Numbered from the stretch's first letter, positions 44,194-54,677 are shown. The stretch is 64,000 nt of DNA from Mycobacterium syngnathidarum (GCF_001942625.1 NZ_MLCL01000023.1:62001-126000), one strand, 5' to 3'. Made by a program: numbers and translations. Notes: a model not told the origin generated them from the letters alone.

Positions 44194-46824
44194 TCAAGTC
44201 GCCGGGCCGAAGCGGGCCAGCCGGGCCAGATGATCACGGTCGTCCACATCGAGTTTGGCGAACATGCGGTAGAGATGCCCGTCGACGGTGCGCACCGACA
44301 GGCACAACTTGTCGGCGATCGCGCGGTTGCTCATCCCGACCCCGACGAGGTTCGCGATCTCCCACTCGCGCTCGGTCAGCGGCAGTGGATCGCCGGCGCA
44401 GCGCAAGGCCGGCGTCCGCGCGCCACTGCGACCCGCCAACCACAGTGCCCGGGCGACGGACTCCAATTCGCCACCACGGCAACCACTCTGGGCAAACTGG
44501 CGGGCCGCATGGGCGGCCGCATCGGCCGCCAACGCCAGCGCCCCGATCGCCTCGAACCGGTCGGTGGCCGCGACGAGTTCATCGGGATCATGCCGGGCCA
44601 GACCGATGCTCTGCGCGGTGATGGCCTCGGCCATCGGGCCCCCGAGGCATCGCGTCAATTGCCGGATTCTGCCGTGACCTGAAGTTTTCCCGAACCGCAG
44701 CGCGGTGTGCAGGGCCGTGAGCTCGACCGCGTCCATCCCGTGCGCCTTGGCAGAGGCTGCCGCCCGCGCAGCGTGGCCGATCCCCACCTTCGTGTCGCCG
44801 TTGGCTGCCGCCGTCCAGGCTCTCGCCAACTCCAGTTCTGACCGGAACACCTCGAGGGACCCGACAGCGGCGGCCTCGGCGCGCCGCAGAGCGGCGCCCG
44901 CAGCGGGGCCGTCCGCCCTCATCCCCTCGGCCTGGGCCAGCCACGCCGCGACCACCATGAGCCACCCGGGCGGGAGTCCCGGAGGTGTCGCCCATACCGC
45001 GGCCTGCAGCGCTTCACACGCCGATGACAGGTGGCCGCGGGCCAATGCCACCCGTCCACTCAGCGCGGTGACGACGGCCTCGGCCTGCGCGGAACTCCCG
45101 GCCGGCACGGTATAGCGGTCACACACCCGCTGCGCCCGGGCCAGCTCTCCCGCTGCCGCGGCCGCCGACACCTGTGCGAAGGCCAGCCAGTAACGCAGCG
45201 GACCCGACTCGCAATCCTCGGCAACCCGTTCGCCCGTCTGCGCGACGGCAGCGGCTTCCTCCCAGCGTCCGGACAAAGCCAAAGCGCTCGAGGAGGCCAG
45301 GGCGGCCCACACTTTCGCCGTCGCCGCATTCGACGACGACAGGTCCGTGCCGAGCATCTCGGTGCTCAGTGCGATCGCCTCTCCGGTCTCGCCGAGGAAG
45401 AACGCGAACACCGCCTCCATCGCCGCGACCAGGCTCACCGTCTGGCGGCAGTGCAGCTGCCTGCGGACCATCGCAAGTACGGAACGCGCGGCATCAGGAC
45501 GCGCACACCCGAAGAACAGGTTGGAGGCCCGCAGGCAACCCCAGCGCGCGAGCGTCGGTTCGTCCTCCTCCGGCGGCACCGTCCGGGCCAGCAGGTCCTC
45601 GGCCTGCTCGCCACGACCCTGCCAGCTCATCGCCTCAGCCAGCACGATCGCCGCAGGCGCCCCGGCGCCGTGGTTCACGGCGTATCGCGCGAGCTCCTCT
45701 CCCAGCGCCAGATTGGACATCGTGACCGCACTGGCCGCGGCATCGGCGATCACGCCCGCATCCGCCGGACCATCGCCTCCCGCCATGAACCGAGCCAACT
45801 GGATTCGCCCCCGCACGTCAGCCGGCCCGCCGTTGTTCGGCGAGGCCAGGTGCTCTCCCAACAGCACGGCCAATTGCGTATTGATCTGCCGGGAACGGGT
45901 TTTCGAGCATCGGCTGCGAGCCACCTCCCCGATGATGGGATGGCCGGGCTGCACGAGGGTGTAGGCCGCATCGTTGAGCACCTGGATCGCGCCCCGGCGC
46001 TCGACCCGGCCGATCGCGTCGAGGTCGCAGGCTGCCACCAGCACGTCCCAGTCGATGACCTCAGCGGTGGAGACCACCTCGACGACATCGAGCTCATCCG
46101 GCGTCAGGGTGTCGAACCTGGACCCGATCAATGCATGCAGATCGGCACTGGCCCGCAGCCGGCCGCGCAGCCGCCATCGCCCCTGATCGCAGACCAACAC
46201 GGCATCGCCCAGGGCCGCGTTGAGCGCACCGCGGAGGTAGAGCGGACTACCCGAGGAGAACCGGTGCAGTTCTGCGACCGCGCGATCGTCGACCGCACCG
46301 CTCAACACCGCGGCTGCCAACTCGGCCGTCTGCTCCCGGGTGAAGGGTTCGAGGTCCAACCGTAAAAGCAGCTGTTCTTTCCACAGCGCCGTCACCGCAT
46401 CGGAGGCGACTGCGCCGTTGCCGATGGTGACGATCAGTCGCGGTGAGCCGTGCACCGCCAATTGCTGGATCAACAGCGCCGACAACGGATCGAGATGCTG
46501 CGCGTCGTCCACCACGATGACCACGTCGGGATCGGCGGCCAACATCTCATGCGCCGCGCCGAGCATCACCGTGGGGTCACGCGCATCGGCGAGGGTGAGC
46601 GCATGCCGAAACGCGCCGAGCGGCACCGCCTGAGCGGTCTCGGTTCCGAGGACGAACCGCACCGGGCAACCCTCTGACTCCAGGCCCTCTGCCAGCACCC
46701 GGGCCAGCGCCGACTTGCCCACTCCGGTCTGGCCGGCCAGAACCACCCCGCGGGAACCGACCCGCAGCGCTTGCGCGGCTTCGTGCAGTTCCACGTTCCG
46801 TGCGACGAACGGCCAGTCCGACAA
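44194..46824 (-). CDS. LuxR family regulator with N-terminal AAA ATPase (LAL type)
   Basis: This protein of about 876 residues has an N-terminal ATPase domain and a C-terminal LuxR DNA-binding domain. Walker A is VVLAGQTGVGKSALARV and Walker B VIVVDDAQHL. A long helical, TPR-like middle region follows. The LuxR helix-turn-helix lies in the last 60 residues (LTEREWEIANLVGVGMSNRA, then LCLSVRTVDGHLYRMFAKL). I favour TTG 46824 because GGGGG lies six bases upstream and the domain starts there; the frame is open to 46992. It follows nagA on the same strand and might respond to sugar or cell-wall signals, which is inference. Confidence 0.8.
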   Translation of the reverse strand: MSDWPFVARNVELHEAAQALRVGSRGVVLAGQTGVGKSALARVLAEGLESEGCPVRFVLGTETAQAVPLGAFRHALTLADARDPTVMLGAAHEMLAADPDVVIVVDDAQHLDPLSALLIQQLAVHGSPRLIVTIGNGAVASDAVTALWKEQLLLRLDLEPFTREQTAELAAAVLSGAVDDRAVAELHRFSSGSPLYLRGALNAALGDAVLVCDQGRWRLRGRLRASADLHALIGSRFDTLTPDELDVVEVVSTAEVIDWDVLVAACDLDAIGRVERRGAIQVLNDAAYTLVQPGHPIIGEVARSRCSKTRSRQINTQLAVLLGEHLASPNNGGPADVRGRIQLARFMAGGDGPADAGVIADAAASAVTMSNLALGEELARYAVNHGAGAPAAIVLAEAMSWQGRGEQAEDLLARTVPPEEDEPTLARWGCLRASNLFFGCARPDAARSVLAMVRRQLHCRQTVSLVAAMEAVFAFFLGETGEAIALSTEMLGTDLSSSNAATAKVWAALASSSALALSGRWEEAAAVAQTGERVAEDCESGPLRYWLAFAQVSAAAAAGELARAQRVCDRYTVPAGSSAQAEAVVTALSGRVALARGHLSSACEALQAAVWATPPGLPPGWLMVVAAWLAQAEGMRADGPAAGAALRRAEAAAVGSLEVFRSELELARAWTAAANGDTKVGIGHAARAAASAKAHGMDAVELTALHTALRFGKTSGHGRIRQLTRCLGGPMAEAITAQSIGLARHDPDELVAATDRFEAIGALALAADAAAHAARQFAQSGCRGGELESVARALWLAGRSGARTPALRCAGDPLPLTEREWEIANLVGVGMSNRAIADKLCLSVRTVDGHLYRMFAKLDVDDRDHLARLARFGPAT

Positions 46825-46963
46825 GAACGACCCCCGGATACTCTGTGGGCTTACCCGGTTGACGGTACGCCGGTGCAAGAATTGGTAACGGTCGATTCTC
46901 GCCGCCGCGACACGAATTGTTGCGTCAGAAAACACTTCTCGGACACCGGCGACGCGGGACGGC

Positions 46964-48109
46964 CTAGTCCTCCGATCGCGGCTCCCACACACCTCGACGC
47001 ATCACCGCGGTGACCGCCAGATCCGCGTCCAACACCGCGAGATCGGCTGCGGCACCTGGGATCAGGCCGCCACCGGGAAAACCCAGCGCACGCGCCGGGT
47101 TGAGCGAGGCCTGACGAACGACCAGCGGCAGCGCCTCCTCGCGGGACAAACCGCAATGGGCCACAGCAAACCGGACCACGCGGTCCATGGTCGCCGTGCT
47201 CCCCGCGATGGTGTCGGTGCCTCCGACGAGCGCGACCCCGTCCACCACGTCGACCTGCACCGGCCCCAGGTGATAGCGCCCGTCGGACATTCCGGTGGCC
47301 GCCATCGCGTCGGTGATCAGCGAGACGCGATCCGGGCCGACCGAACGCGTGACATGCCGGTAGATGGCCGGATCGATATGAACCCCGTCGGTGATGAGTT
47401 CGACAGTGACAGAGGGATCTTCGAGCAGCGCGATTGCCGGGCCCGGCTCACGCCGGTCGATCGGGCGCATGGCGTTGAACAGGTGGGTGCCCACCGTGGC
47501 CCCGGCCGCGATCGCGGCGCGGGTCTGATCATAGGTCGCCTCGGTATGCCCGACGGCAACCACCACACCGGCGTCCACCAACTGACGGATCGCGGCCGGC
47601 GCACCATGACGTTCGGGTGCGATCGTCACCATCCGGATCGTTCCCGCAGCGGCGGTGAGCAACCGCTCGATCTCTGCCGGATCCGGGTCGCGCATGAGCG
47701 CAGGTTGATGTGCCCCGCACCGTACGGTCGACAACCACGGGCCCTCGAGGTGAATACCGTCGAGGTGGCCGGCCCGAACCGCCTCGGCGAGCGCGCCGAC
47801 CTGACGCAACAGATCGTCGGGGCTCGCGGTGACCAGGGAGGCGATCATGCTGGTAGTGCCGTGCCCACGGTGTAGCGCCACCGCGGCCGCTGTGTCGGCC
47901 TCCGATGCGGCCGAGAAGCTTCCACCGCCGCCACCATGCGTATGGGTGTCGACGAAACCCGGCACCACCGTCACCGAACCGAGATCACGATCAGCGGGCC
48001 GGGGCGGCGGGCCCGCACCCATGGCCCGCACCAGACCGCCTGACACGTCAATCCACCCGGGCTGCAACAGATCGGCGCCGGGGCACACCGAATCCGCGGT
48101 CAGCAGCAT
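46964..48109 (-). CDS. nagA: N-acetylglucosamine-6-phosphate deacetylase
   Basis: This 381-residue amidohydrolase removes acetate from GlcNAc-6-P. Metal and active-site features are GFVDTHTHGGGGG, LEGPWLS, GHTEATYDQ, GTHLFNAM and the catalytic aspartate in SLITDAMAATG. It comes after nagB and crr on the same strand and opposite the PTS permease gene. The locus therefore encodes uptake of N-acetylglucosamine and its conversion to fructose-6-phosphate. Length is normal. It starts at ATG 48109, just after nagB. Confidence 0.93.
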   Translation of the reverse strand: MLLTADSVCPGADLLQPGWIDVSGGLVRAMGAGPPPRPADRDLGSVTVVPGFVDTHTHGGGGGSFSAASEADTAAAVALHRGHGTTSMIASLVTASPDDLLRQVGALAEAVRAGHLDGIHLEGPWLSTVRCGAHQPALMRDPDPAEIERLLTAAAGTIRMVTIAPERHGAPAAIRQLVDAGVVVAVGHTEATYDQTRAAIAAGATVGTHLFNAMRPIDRREPGPAIALLEDPSVTVELITDGVHIDPAIYRHVTRSVGPDRVSLITDAMAATGMSDGRYHLGPVQVDVVDGVALVGGTDTIAGSTATMDRVVRFAVAHCGLSREEALPLVVRQASLNPARALGFPGGGLIPGAAADLAVLDADLAVTAVMRRGVWEPRSED

Positions 48110-48895
48110 TCAGAAGCCCTGCCAATCCGGTTTTGACCGGTAAGTCTCACGGTAGTAGTCGATGAGTTGAAGTCGTTGTGCCGCAGCATCGTCGAGCAGC
48201 ACAGTGACATGAGGGTGGTGCTGCAGGATGGTCGCCGGCCACATGGCACTCACGGCACCCTCCACGAGGTGGTGCACAGCTTCGGCCTTGCTGCGGCCGA
48301 GTGCCACCAGGATCACGTGCCGGGCCGCCATGATGGTGGCCAAGCCCTGGGTCAGGCAGTGCGTCGGCACCGCGTCGAGGTCGTCCCCGAAGAACCTGGC
48401 GTTGTCGAGGCGGGTCTGCCGCGTCAGCGTCTTGATGCGGGTGCGTGATGCCAGCGAGGACCCCGGCTCGTTGAACGCGATGTGCCCGTCGGTGCCGATT
48501 CCGACGATCTGCAGATCGACACCGCCGGCGGCCCGAATGGCGTCCTCGTATGCCGCACACGCCGCTGGAATGTCGGTCGCCAGGCCGTCGGGACCCAACA
48601 CGGTGTCCGGGCCGAAATCGACGCGGGAAACGAAGACGGTGTCGATCACATTGCGGTAGCGCTCAGGGTGATCAGCGGGCAGGCCGACGTATTCGTCGAG
48701 CGTGAACGCCCTGGCCTGCCGGAAGGAAATCCGCCCCGCGGCATATCGCGCAGCCAGCTCATCGTAGATCGCCAGCGGCGACGAGCCGGTGGCCAGACCG
48801 AGGACCGCATCGGGTTTACGGTCGAGCAGCGCGGCGACGGCGTCGGCGGCCGTGCCGCCGATGGTGGCCGCGTCGGGCAGGATAACGACTTCCAT
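48110..48895 (-). CDS. nagB: Glucosamine-6-phosphate deaminase
   Basis: This 261-residue enzyme turns glucosamine-6-P into fructose-6-P and ammonia. Family motifs are LGLATGSSPLAIYDEL near residue 35, the catalytic stretch FTLDEYVGLPADHPERY, IGTDGHIAFNEPGSS and VALGRSKAEAVHHLVEG. It is immediately followed by nagA and preceded by crr with no gap, forming one operon. Confidence 0.95.
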   Translation of the reverse strand: MEVVILPDAATIGGTAADAVAALLDRKPDAVLGLATGSSPLAIYDELAARYAAGRISFRQARAFTLDEYVGLPADHPERYRNVIDTVFVSRVDFGPDTVLGPDGLATDIPAACAAYEDAIRAAGGVDLQIVGIGTDGHIAFNEPGSSLASRTRIKTLTRQTRLDNARFFGDDLDAVPTHCLTQGLATIMAARHVILVALGRSKAEAVHHLVEGAVSAMWPATILQHHPHVTVLLDDAAAQRLQLIDYYRETYRSKPDWQGF

Positions 48896-49366
48896 TCAAG
48901 TGCTCGCCGTGAAAAGCTCTGCGCCCGAATCGATGTCGACTCCGGAGACAACCGCGGCGGCTACGGCAACGTTATCGGGCTCACGCTCGTCCATGACCAC
49001 CACCGGCACAATCGGATTGAGCCCCTTGGCCTCGACCGCCGGCACATCGTAGGTGATCACCACCTGGCCCACATCGACCTGATCTCCCTGACTGACGTGC
49101 GTGGTGAATCCGTCACCATTGAGCGCGACTGTATCCAACCCGAGATGAACCAGCACGCCCACGCGGTCGGCCGTCAAGATGACGTACGCGTGCGGCATCA
49201 GCTTCAACAACTTGCCGCTGACCGGGGCGATCGCGTCGATCACGCCACGCGGCGGGTCCACGGCGGCGCCGTACCCCACCATGCCGGCCGAGAACACCGG
49301 ATCCGGCACATCCTGTAGTGCCACCGCGCGCCCGGCAACGGGGGCGAGAACTCGGGTGCTGCTCAC
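48896..49366 (-). CDS. crr: PTS glucose/N-acetylglucosamine IIA component
   Basis: This 156-residue stand-alone EIIA(Glc)-type protein passes phosphate from HPr to the IIB domain of NagE. The phosphorylated histidine is in [10 protein letters not shown], with the partner histidine in PHAYVILT. I chose GTG 49366 because AAGGAG lies eight bases upstream. It is the first gene of the crr-nagB-nagA operon and is divergent from the permease gene it serves. Confidence 0.9.
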   Translation of the reverse strand: MSSTRVLAPVAGRAVALQDVPDPVFSAGMVGYGAAVDPPRGVIDAIAPVSGKLLKLMPHAYVILTADRVGVLVHLGLDTVALNGDGFTTHVSQGDQVDVGQVVITYDVPAVEAKGLNPIVPVVVMDEREPDNVAVAAAVVSGVDIDSGAELFTAST

Positions 49367-49513
49367 TGTGCTGGCTCCTTACCGGCGCGGGGCGTTCGTG
49401 TCCCCAACAATACGAGTGTGACCGGAAGACGGCCGCGAGTTCACAGGTTCTCGTCTAAGCTTCCGCACAGCTTTACGGCGGTTCACCCCGGGTGGCCAGG
49501 AGGACGGTGGGCG
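49367..49513. promoter_or_regulatory. Divergent promoter region between crr and nagE
   Basis: These 147 bp must contain both promoters of the GlcNAc locus. AGGAGG at 49498-49503 serves nagE. I did not recognise a clear GntR/DasR-type operator by eye. Confidence 0.5.
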
Positions 49514-51085
49514 ATGAGCGGTACGACGAAAACTGAAGGTACACAGGAGAAGTCCGGTCTGAGCATACCCGCTTTCGCGCAACTGCAACGGCTCGGCAAG
49601 AGCCTCATGCTGCCCATCGCCGTGTTGCCCGCCGCGGGCATCCTGCTGCGGCTGGGCCAACCCGACCTGCTGGGCCGCATCGACTCCCCCGTCATCGGCC
49701 CGTTCTTCAAGGCGATGAGCGCGGCCGGCGACGCCCTGTTCACCAATCTGCCCCTGCTCTTCGCGGTCGGCGTCGCGATCGGCTTCGCCCGCAAGGCCGA
49801 CGGCTCGACGGCCCTGGCCGCAGTGGTCGGCTACCTGGTGATGTCCGCGGTGTTCAAGACGATGTCTCCCATCGTGCTGGCCGGCGAGGTGGACAAGGCC
49901 GGCGACCAGGCTCAGATCAACTACAGCGTGTTCGCCGGCATCGTGGTGGGTCTGGTGACAGCGTGGTTGTTCGACCGGTACCACACCATCCAATTACCCT
50001 CCTATCTCGGATTTTTCGGAGGGCGCCGATTCGTGCCGATCGTGGTGTCGCTGGCGAGTTTGTTCATCGCCTTCCTGATGAGCTACTTCTATCCGATCTT
50101 CGATGCCGGGCTGACCGGGCTGGGCCGGTTCATCGGCGGCAGTGGCGCACTGGGCGCATTCGTCTACGGGTTCGCCAACCGCATGCTGATTCCCCTGGGC
50201 CTGCACCACATCCCGAACTCATACGTGTGGTTCATCTACGGCGACTATCAGACCGCCGACGGCAACGTGGTCACCGGCGAACTCACGCGGTTCGCGGCAG
50301 GCGACCCGTCCGCGGGCATCCTCACCTCGGGGTTCTACCCCATACTGATGTTCGGATTGCCTGCCGCGGCGCTGGCGATGATCCTCGCCGCCAAAAAGAA
50401 GCAACGCAAGGTTGCGTTCGGAATCCTCTCGGCGGCCGCGCTGACGGCATTCCTGACCGGTGTCACCGAACCGCTGGAGTTCGCCTTCATGTTCGTGGCG
50501 TTCCCGCTCTATGTCATTCATGCGCTCTTGACGGGGCTGTCCCTGGCGATCGCTTACCTGCTCGACATCCACCTGGGATTCTCGTTCTCGGCCGGCCTCC
50601 TCGACCTGCTGCTCTACGGCGGTGCGCCCGCTGCGCACAACATCTGGCTCCTGATCGCGGTGGGAGCGGTGTTCGCCGTCATCTACTTCGTGTTGTTCTA
50701 CGTCGCGATCACGAGATGGAACATGCGCACGCCTGGACGTGAACCCGAAGCCGAGTTCGAGGCCGAGGAGCAAGCCAACCTCGGCCAGGACGCCGAGGCC
50801 ACGACCGCCATCACCGCCGGCGGCACCGGCACCCTCACCGCACCTGCGCGGCCCGACACGCAGGTGGAGCAGCTCATCGCCGCGTTCGGCGGACGGGAGA
50901 ACCTCGTCAACGTCGACGCCTGCATCACCCGGCTCCGTATGGAGGTCGCCGACACGAGCAAGGTCGACCAGGACCGACTGAAGGCCCTCGGTGCCGCAGG
51001 TGTCATCGAAGTGGGCAACAGTGTTCAAGCGGTGTTCGGCACCAGCTCCGAGGCACTGAAGAACGCCATCGTCGACAGCTTGTAG
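49514..51085 (+). CDS. nagE: PTS N-acetylglucosamine permease IICB
   Basis: This 523-residue membrane permease phosphorylates its sugar during uptake. The IIC domain (about 20-400, ten or so membrane segments) opens with [18 protein letters not shown] and contains [16 protein letters not shown] and [14 protein letters not shown] linker leads to the IIB domain (about 450-523), whose phosphorylated cysteine is in [11 protein letters not shown]. The IIA function is supplied by the divergent crr gene. Neighbouring nagA and nagB make GlcNAc the likely substrate, with glucose as the alternative. ATG 49514 lies ten bases after AGGAGG. Confidence 0.9.
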   Translation: MSGTTKTEGTQEKSGLSIPAFAQLQRLGKSLMLPIAVLPAAGILLRLGQPDLLGRIDSPVIGPFFKAMSAAGDALFTNLPLLFAVGVAIGFARKADGSTALAAVVGYLVMSAVFKTMSPIVLAGEVDKAGDQAQINYSVFAGIVVGLVTAWLFDRYHTIQLPSYLGFFGGRRFVPIVVSLASLFIAFLMSYFYPIFDAGLTGLGRFIGGSGALGAFVYGFANRMLIPLGLHHIPNSYVWFIYGDYQTADGNVVTGELTRFAAGDPSAGILTSGFYPILMFGLPAAALAMILAAKKKQRKVAFGILSAAALTAFLTGVTEPLEFAFMFVAFPLYVIHALLTGLSLAIAYLLDIHLGFSFSAGLLDLLLYGGAPAAHNIWLLIAVGAVFAVIYFVLFYVAITRWNMRTPGREPEAEFEAEEQANLGQDAEATTAITAGGTGTLTAPARPDTQVEQLIAAFGGRENLVNVDACITRLRMEVADTSKVDQDRLKALGAAGVIEVGNSVQAVFGTSSEALKNAIVDSL

Positions 51086-51174
51086 ACAGCAGGCTCACAC
51101 CGACAGCAGGCGCTGGAAGAAATCGCGGTAGCGCGTGAGAGCCACGCGAAGGTCTTGGGTTTACCCCCCAGAGG

Positions 51175-51819
51175 TCATGCTCGCGCCTCTCGCTCGTGCT
51201 TTCCCGCCTCACGCTGGACAGGAGTGGCGTGTTCGGCCCGGGTGTCGGCGGCCCGGGTGTCGGTGGCCGGCTGGGTTCCGGGGACCGCACCGACCAGCTG
51301 CTCGAACAGCGCGCGATAGTGCACGATCGCCTCACGTTGCGCCTCGGTACCGATCTCGCCCTGATCCTGGGCAAGGCGCAGGATGTGGGCGGCGCGGTAA
51401 TGCTCGACCACCTTGGGATGGTCCACCGAGATGTCGGCCGCGCGTTGCTCGAAATCGTCGACCGGATATCCGCGTTCCCGCAAGACCTCGGTCACCAGGC
51501 GATCCGCTTCGCTGACCGACTTCGACGGATCGTCGACGAATCCGGCTTGGGTCTGGCCCCACGCTTCGACGTAGCGCGCCCGGGATTCCGGCGTCAACTC
51601 ATTGATCTTGAGCTTGTTGTGTTTCCGTTCGCGGGCAAGCAATTCCCGCTCCGCGGCACGTTGACCGCCTGCCGATTCGACCGCGTGCTCGTACTCCGGC
51701 CCGAACTGTTCTTTGAGTCGTTCACTGCGCTTCTGACGCATCATCGCGGCGACCACGACCACCGCGAGCACGATGATCACGGCAACGAAGACGATGACGA
51801 TCCAACTCCATGTAGGCAT
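51175..51819 (-). CDS. Membrane-anchored hypothetical protein
   Basis: This is a 214-residue protein with one N-terminal membrane helix (WSWIVIVFVAVIIVLAVVV). A soluble region follows that contains FGPEYEHAVES, ELTPESRARYVEAWGQTQ and a helical stretch rich in charged residues. The last 30 residues are disordered and charged. GGAGG lies just before ATG 51819. Similar proteins are common in actinobacteria and carry no assigned function. The soluble part likely faces the cytosol because the helix is followed by MMRQKR. Confidence 0.75.
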   Translation of the reverse strand: MPTWSWIVIVFVAVIIVLAVVVVAAMMRQKRSERLKEQFGPEYEHAVESAGGQRAAERELLARERKHNKLKINELTPESRARYVEAWGQTQAGFVDDPSKSVSEADRLVTEVLRERGYPVDDFEQRAADISVDHPKVVEHYRAAHILRLAQDQGEIGTEAQREAIVHYRALFEQLVGAVPGTQPATDTRAADTRAEHATPVQREAGKHEREARA

Positions 51820-51892
51820 TTCCTGACCTCCTGCGGCCATGGATACCCGCCTGATGTCGACAGAAACGTCAATACCCGGATGTGGTGGCTGG

Positions 51893-52447
51893 TCAGCGGC
51901 AATAGGACCGAGTGGCGTGCTCCAGCGCCCGCCGATACAGCGGATCCAGATGTCGCGCCGCGGCCACACCATCGACCGCGCTCGCCAGGTCGGCCGGGCA
52001 CGACGGTGAGTGCAGGGTCGGCCACTGGCTGGCGATCTCGTTCACCATCGTGTGGTTGAGCCCGTCGATGGTGGTTCTCGACGCAGCCAGGTCGGGGGCG
52101 CTCACCGGAGCAGCGGCCGGATCCAGCTTCCACTGCGAGAACAGCCCGTACTCCACGGCCACGGTCGCGTCGATCTGATCCCGGAACACCCGGCCCACGT
52201 AGGCCGGGTCGAGGTGACGGCCGACGGCCTCGGCAGCGGTCGCGTCGATCACCTGCTGCTCGCGGCGCGGGTCTTCGATCGTCCCACCGGTGCGGAACTT
52301 GCTGGCCGCCACCGGGTCTGCTGTTTGCAGGCGTTGGGCAGCGGTATCGACCAGCGGGAGCAGCGGGCTGGGATCCTGGGCCCGGGCCAGAGGTGCGCAC
52401 AGCGCCGCGAGCGTCAGTGCAGTGGCCACCGTGATCCGGGTACGCAT
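51893..52447 (-). CDS. Secreted chorismate mutase (AroQ gamma class)
   Basis: This 184-residue protein has a signal peptide with a cleavage-like site ARAQD near residue 24. The exported AroQ-gamma fold follows, with two mixed helical halves (LLPLVDTAAQRLQTADPVAA, then RHLDPAYVGRVFRDQIDATV). C-terminal cysteines lie in SPSCPADL and TRSYCR and could form the disulfide known in exported mycobacterial mutases. It converts chorismate to prephenate outside the cytosol; the reason is unclear. It overlaps the upstream LmeA-like gene by an ATGA. Confidence 0.85.
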   Translation of the reverse strand: MRTRITVATALTLAALCAPLARAQDPSPLLPLVDTAAQRLQTADPVAASKFRTGGTIEDPRREQQVIDATAAEAVGRHLDPAYVGRVFRDQIDATVAVEYGLFSQWKLDPAAAPVSAPDLAASRTTIDGLNHTMVNEIASQWPTLHSPSCPADLASAVDGVAAARHLDPLYRRALEHATRSYCR

Positions 52448-53448
52448 CAGAGCTTGGCGAAGCAGGCGTCGTCGGCTTCATCGCCGGGAATGGACGCGTT
52501 CTGGCTGGAGAACTTGCCCACCACCCCGGTATCGGTCACCGCGACGCTGTCGGCGTGAATACCCAGCGGGTAGGCGTCGTTCAGCTTCGTCGTGAGGCCG
52601 TCGAGAGCGGCCTGCACAGTGTCCTTCTCGAACGGACCGCTGACATCGGTGACCTGCAGATCGAGGTTGCCGTTGGTCACCACCGGCTTCGCTGTCACCT
52701 TGGTGTTCCCCACGGCCTGCAGCGTGATGGTGCCCGCCGCCGGGTCCGTGCTGACGTCGGAGACCAGTGCGCCGACCCCCGGCAGATTCTCGGCCACCGT
52801 GTCCTTGATACCGGCCGAGGTCCAACTCAGGGTGGCGCTCAACGATCCGATGGTGCCCTTGGAATCCTCGGTGCCCTGCAACCGGATGTCGGACAACGCC
52901 ACATCGGCAGTCATCCCCTTGGCGGCCTGCACCTGCTTACCCGCGGTCTGCACCGAGATGTTGGTGTAGTGACCGTTGATGTGCTGCCACAGGAACGGCG
53001 GTTTGACACCGAAAGAGACCGAGGCGTTGTCCTCCACCACGCACTCGGCCACCGCGACGAGTACCGAGCCCGCCTTGTGCCGGGCGTACAGTTCGGCACC
53101 GGTCAGCCCGATCACCACGAGTGCGACGACGATGACCGCGGTCAGGATCATCCCCTGCGGGCTGCGCCACCGAGACGACGGCTTCGTCGATTCGGGTTCG
53201 CCACGACCGGCAACAGACGGTTGTGGCGGCGGTGGCGGTGGTCCCGCCGGCCGAGGAGCCACCGGCGGACGCCTACGCATGATCTTCTCGGTGGCGGCCT
53301 CAGGCGGCTGAGGGCGGGCCCGGATCTGTTCGGTCGGCGCCTCGCCCCGTCGTGAACGGGGCAGCCGCCGGGTGACCGGGTCGGGCGGCGGCACGGGACC
53401 CCTGCCTCGCCGGCCGGGGTCGCCAGGGTATTGCGGCGGTGTCGGCAC
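52447..53448 (-). CDS. DUF2993 (LmeA-like) phospholipid-binding protein with Pro-rich N terminus
   Basis: This 333-residue protein begins with about 90 disordered residues rich in proline and arginine. One membrane helix follows (GMILTAVIVVALVVIGLTGA), then an exported DUF2993 domain (about 130-330). LmeA in M. smegmatis is a DUF2993 protein needed for lipomannan elongation, so an envelope lipid role is plausible. The gene is coupled to the chorismate mutase by a 4-bp overlap. GTG 53448 has a GGAGG directly against it, so the exact start is uncertain. Confidence 0.78.
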   Translation of the reverse strand: MPTPPQYPGDPGRRGRGPVPPPDPVTRRLPRSRRGEAPTEQIRARPQPPEAATEKIMRRRPPVAPRPAGPPPPPPQPSVAGRGEPESTKPSSRWRSPQGMILTAVIVVALVVIGLTGAELYARHKAGSVLVAVAECVVEDNASVSFGVKPPFLWQHINGHYTNISVQTAGKQVQAAKGMTADVALSDIRLQGTEDSKGTIGSLSATLSWTSAGIKDTVAENLPGVGALVSDVSTDPAAGTITLQAVGNTKVTAKPVVTNGNLDLQVTDVSGPFEKDTVQAALDGLTTKLNDAYPLGIHADSVAVTDTGVVGKFSSQNASIPGDEADDACFAKL

Positions 53449-53510
53449 CTCCGCAATTCTGCCGCATCGTCCGGCGCGTCAGTTGCGTGCCGCGCCTGTG
53501 GGTTCGCTGC

Positions 53511-54677
53511 TCATTCCGGGTTGCCGGCCGTGACCGACGGCACCGCGTCGGGCTGTTGTTGCAGGCCGGCGGGATTTACGGTCGCCGCCGCAGCGATCGA
53601 CAGACCGGCGATCACCAGGCAGATGACGGTGTAGCCGAGGCTGCCGATCGGGTCGCCGGAGGCGGTCCAACCGTCGACTGCGCCGAAGTAGGCCGGCAGC
53701 GCCGTCAACCAAAGGACCGTCATGACCGCCAGATACACCACGGCATAACGCAGGATCAGCGGGTTGGAGTAGCGCACGGTGGTCGTGTCGCTGTCCTTGC
53801 GCAGGCTCGACCATTGACGGAACAGCACCGGGATCGCGACCACGGTGAGCACGACGAGTTCGGCGGCATAGACCACCCCGCCCACCGTCGTACTGCCCGA
53901 GATCGATGCGGCAAGGGTGGCGGGCAGGGGCAGCACCGCAGTGCCGATGGACGCCAAGACGCCGACGACGATCGTGCGGCCCAGGATCTGCAGCCCGGTG
54001 AAGGTCTTACCGTCCTGGACGTGGCGCCCGACGAAGAGCTGCACGCAGAAGGCCAGGGACATCGGCCACAGCGCAGCGAACACCACCACGCTGGGCAAAG
54101 GCACCGAATCGAAGAACGGCTGGTTCATCGGGTGGTCCAGAGTCCACTCCCACCACCGCAGCTGGGGCCCGAGGTGGTCGAAGATCTCGTAGAACGCATG
54201 GTGGACGAACCCGACGCAGATGGCGCCGATCAACACACCGCGGCGACGGAAAACACCGAGGATCCGGACGATCTCGTACGCGACCGTCGCCATCATCGGG
54301 TAGATCGCGACGATGTAGAGCGGCAGCCGGCCCCACAGGAAGTCGACGGTGAACACGTTGTGCGCGAACATCGTGTCGACGTGGTCGGCGATCCCGAACG
54401 CGCCGGGGAAATACAGCGGCGGTTCGATGATCAGCAGATAGGCGATGGCACCGAACCACAGCACCAGGTTGGTCGGGTCGTTGTGCCGGCGCAGCCGCAC
54501 GATCGCGTACACCAGGGCCAGCACCGCACCCACGATCACGGTGGCTTCCAGCACCGGAAGCGTCCAGTTCTCCAGCCCGAACGGGTTGCGGAACTCGACC
54601 AGCCCACCGGCCGTGTCACAGGAAAAGCCCAGGCGCTCCGCCAGTCCCGAGAACGTCGGGGTACACAGGTCAGACAT
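53511..54677 (-). CDS. Polytopic membrane protein of unknown function
   Basis: This is a 388-residue protein with about ten hydrophobic segments, for example LPVLEATVIVGAVLALVYAI and LVLWFGAIAYLLIIEPPLYF. Histidines and acidic residues in HHAFYEIFDHLGPQ and QLRWWEWTLDHPMNQ suggest a metal or substrate pocket. No family name is recognised with confidence. It overlaps the upstream metal-dependent hydrolase gene by eight bases, so the two are co-transcribed and probably work together. They may be repressed by the divergent TetR regulator. Confidence 0.7.
   Translation of the reverse strand: MSDLCTPTFSGLAERLGFSCDTAGGLVEFRNPFGLENWTLPVLEATVIVGAVLALVYAIVRLRRHNDPTNLVLWFGAIAYLLIIEPPLYFPGAFGIADHVDTMFAHNVFTVDFLWGRLPLYIVAIYPMMATVAYEIVRILGVFRRRGVLIGAICVGFVHHAFYEIFDHLGPQLRWWEWTLDHPMNQPFFDSVPLPSVVVFAALWPMSLAFCVQLFVGRHVQDGKTFTGLQILGRTIVVGVLASIGTAVLPLPATLAASISGSTTVGGVVYAAELVVLTVVAIPVLFRQWSSLRKDSDTTTVRYSNPLILRYAVVYLAVMTVLWLTALPAYFGAVDGWTASGDPIGSLGYTVICLVIAGLSIAAAATVNPAGLQQQPDAVPSVTAGNPE

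Noticed and set aside
45031..46365. 444-codon open frame opposite the LuxR-type regulator
   Set aside because: The opposite strand encodes recognisable ATPase and LuxR domains. This frame has no motif and biased Arg/His/Gln composition.
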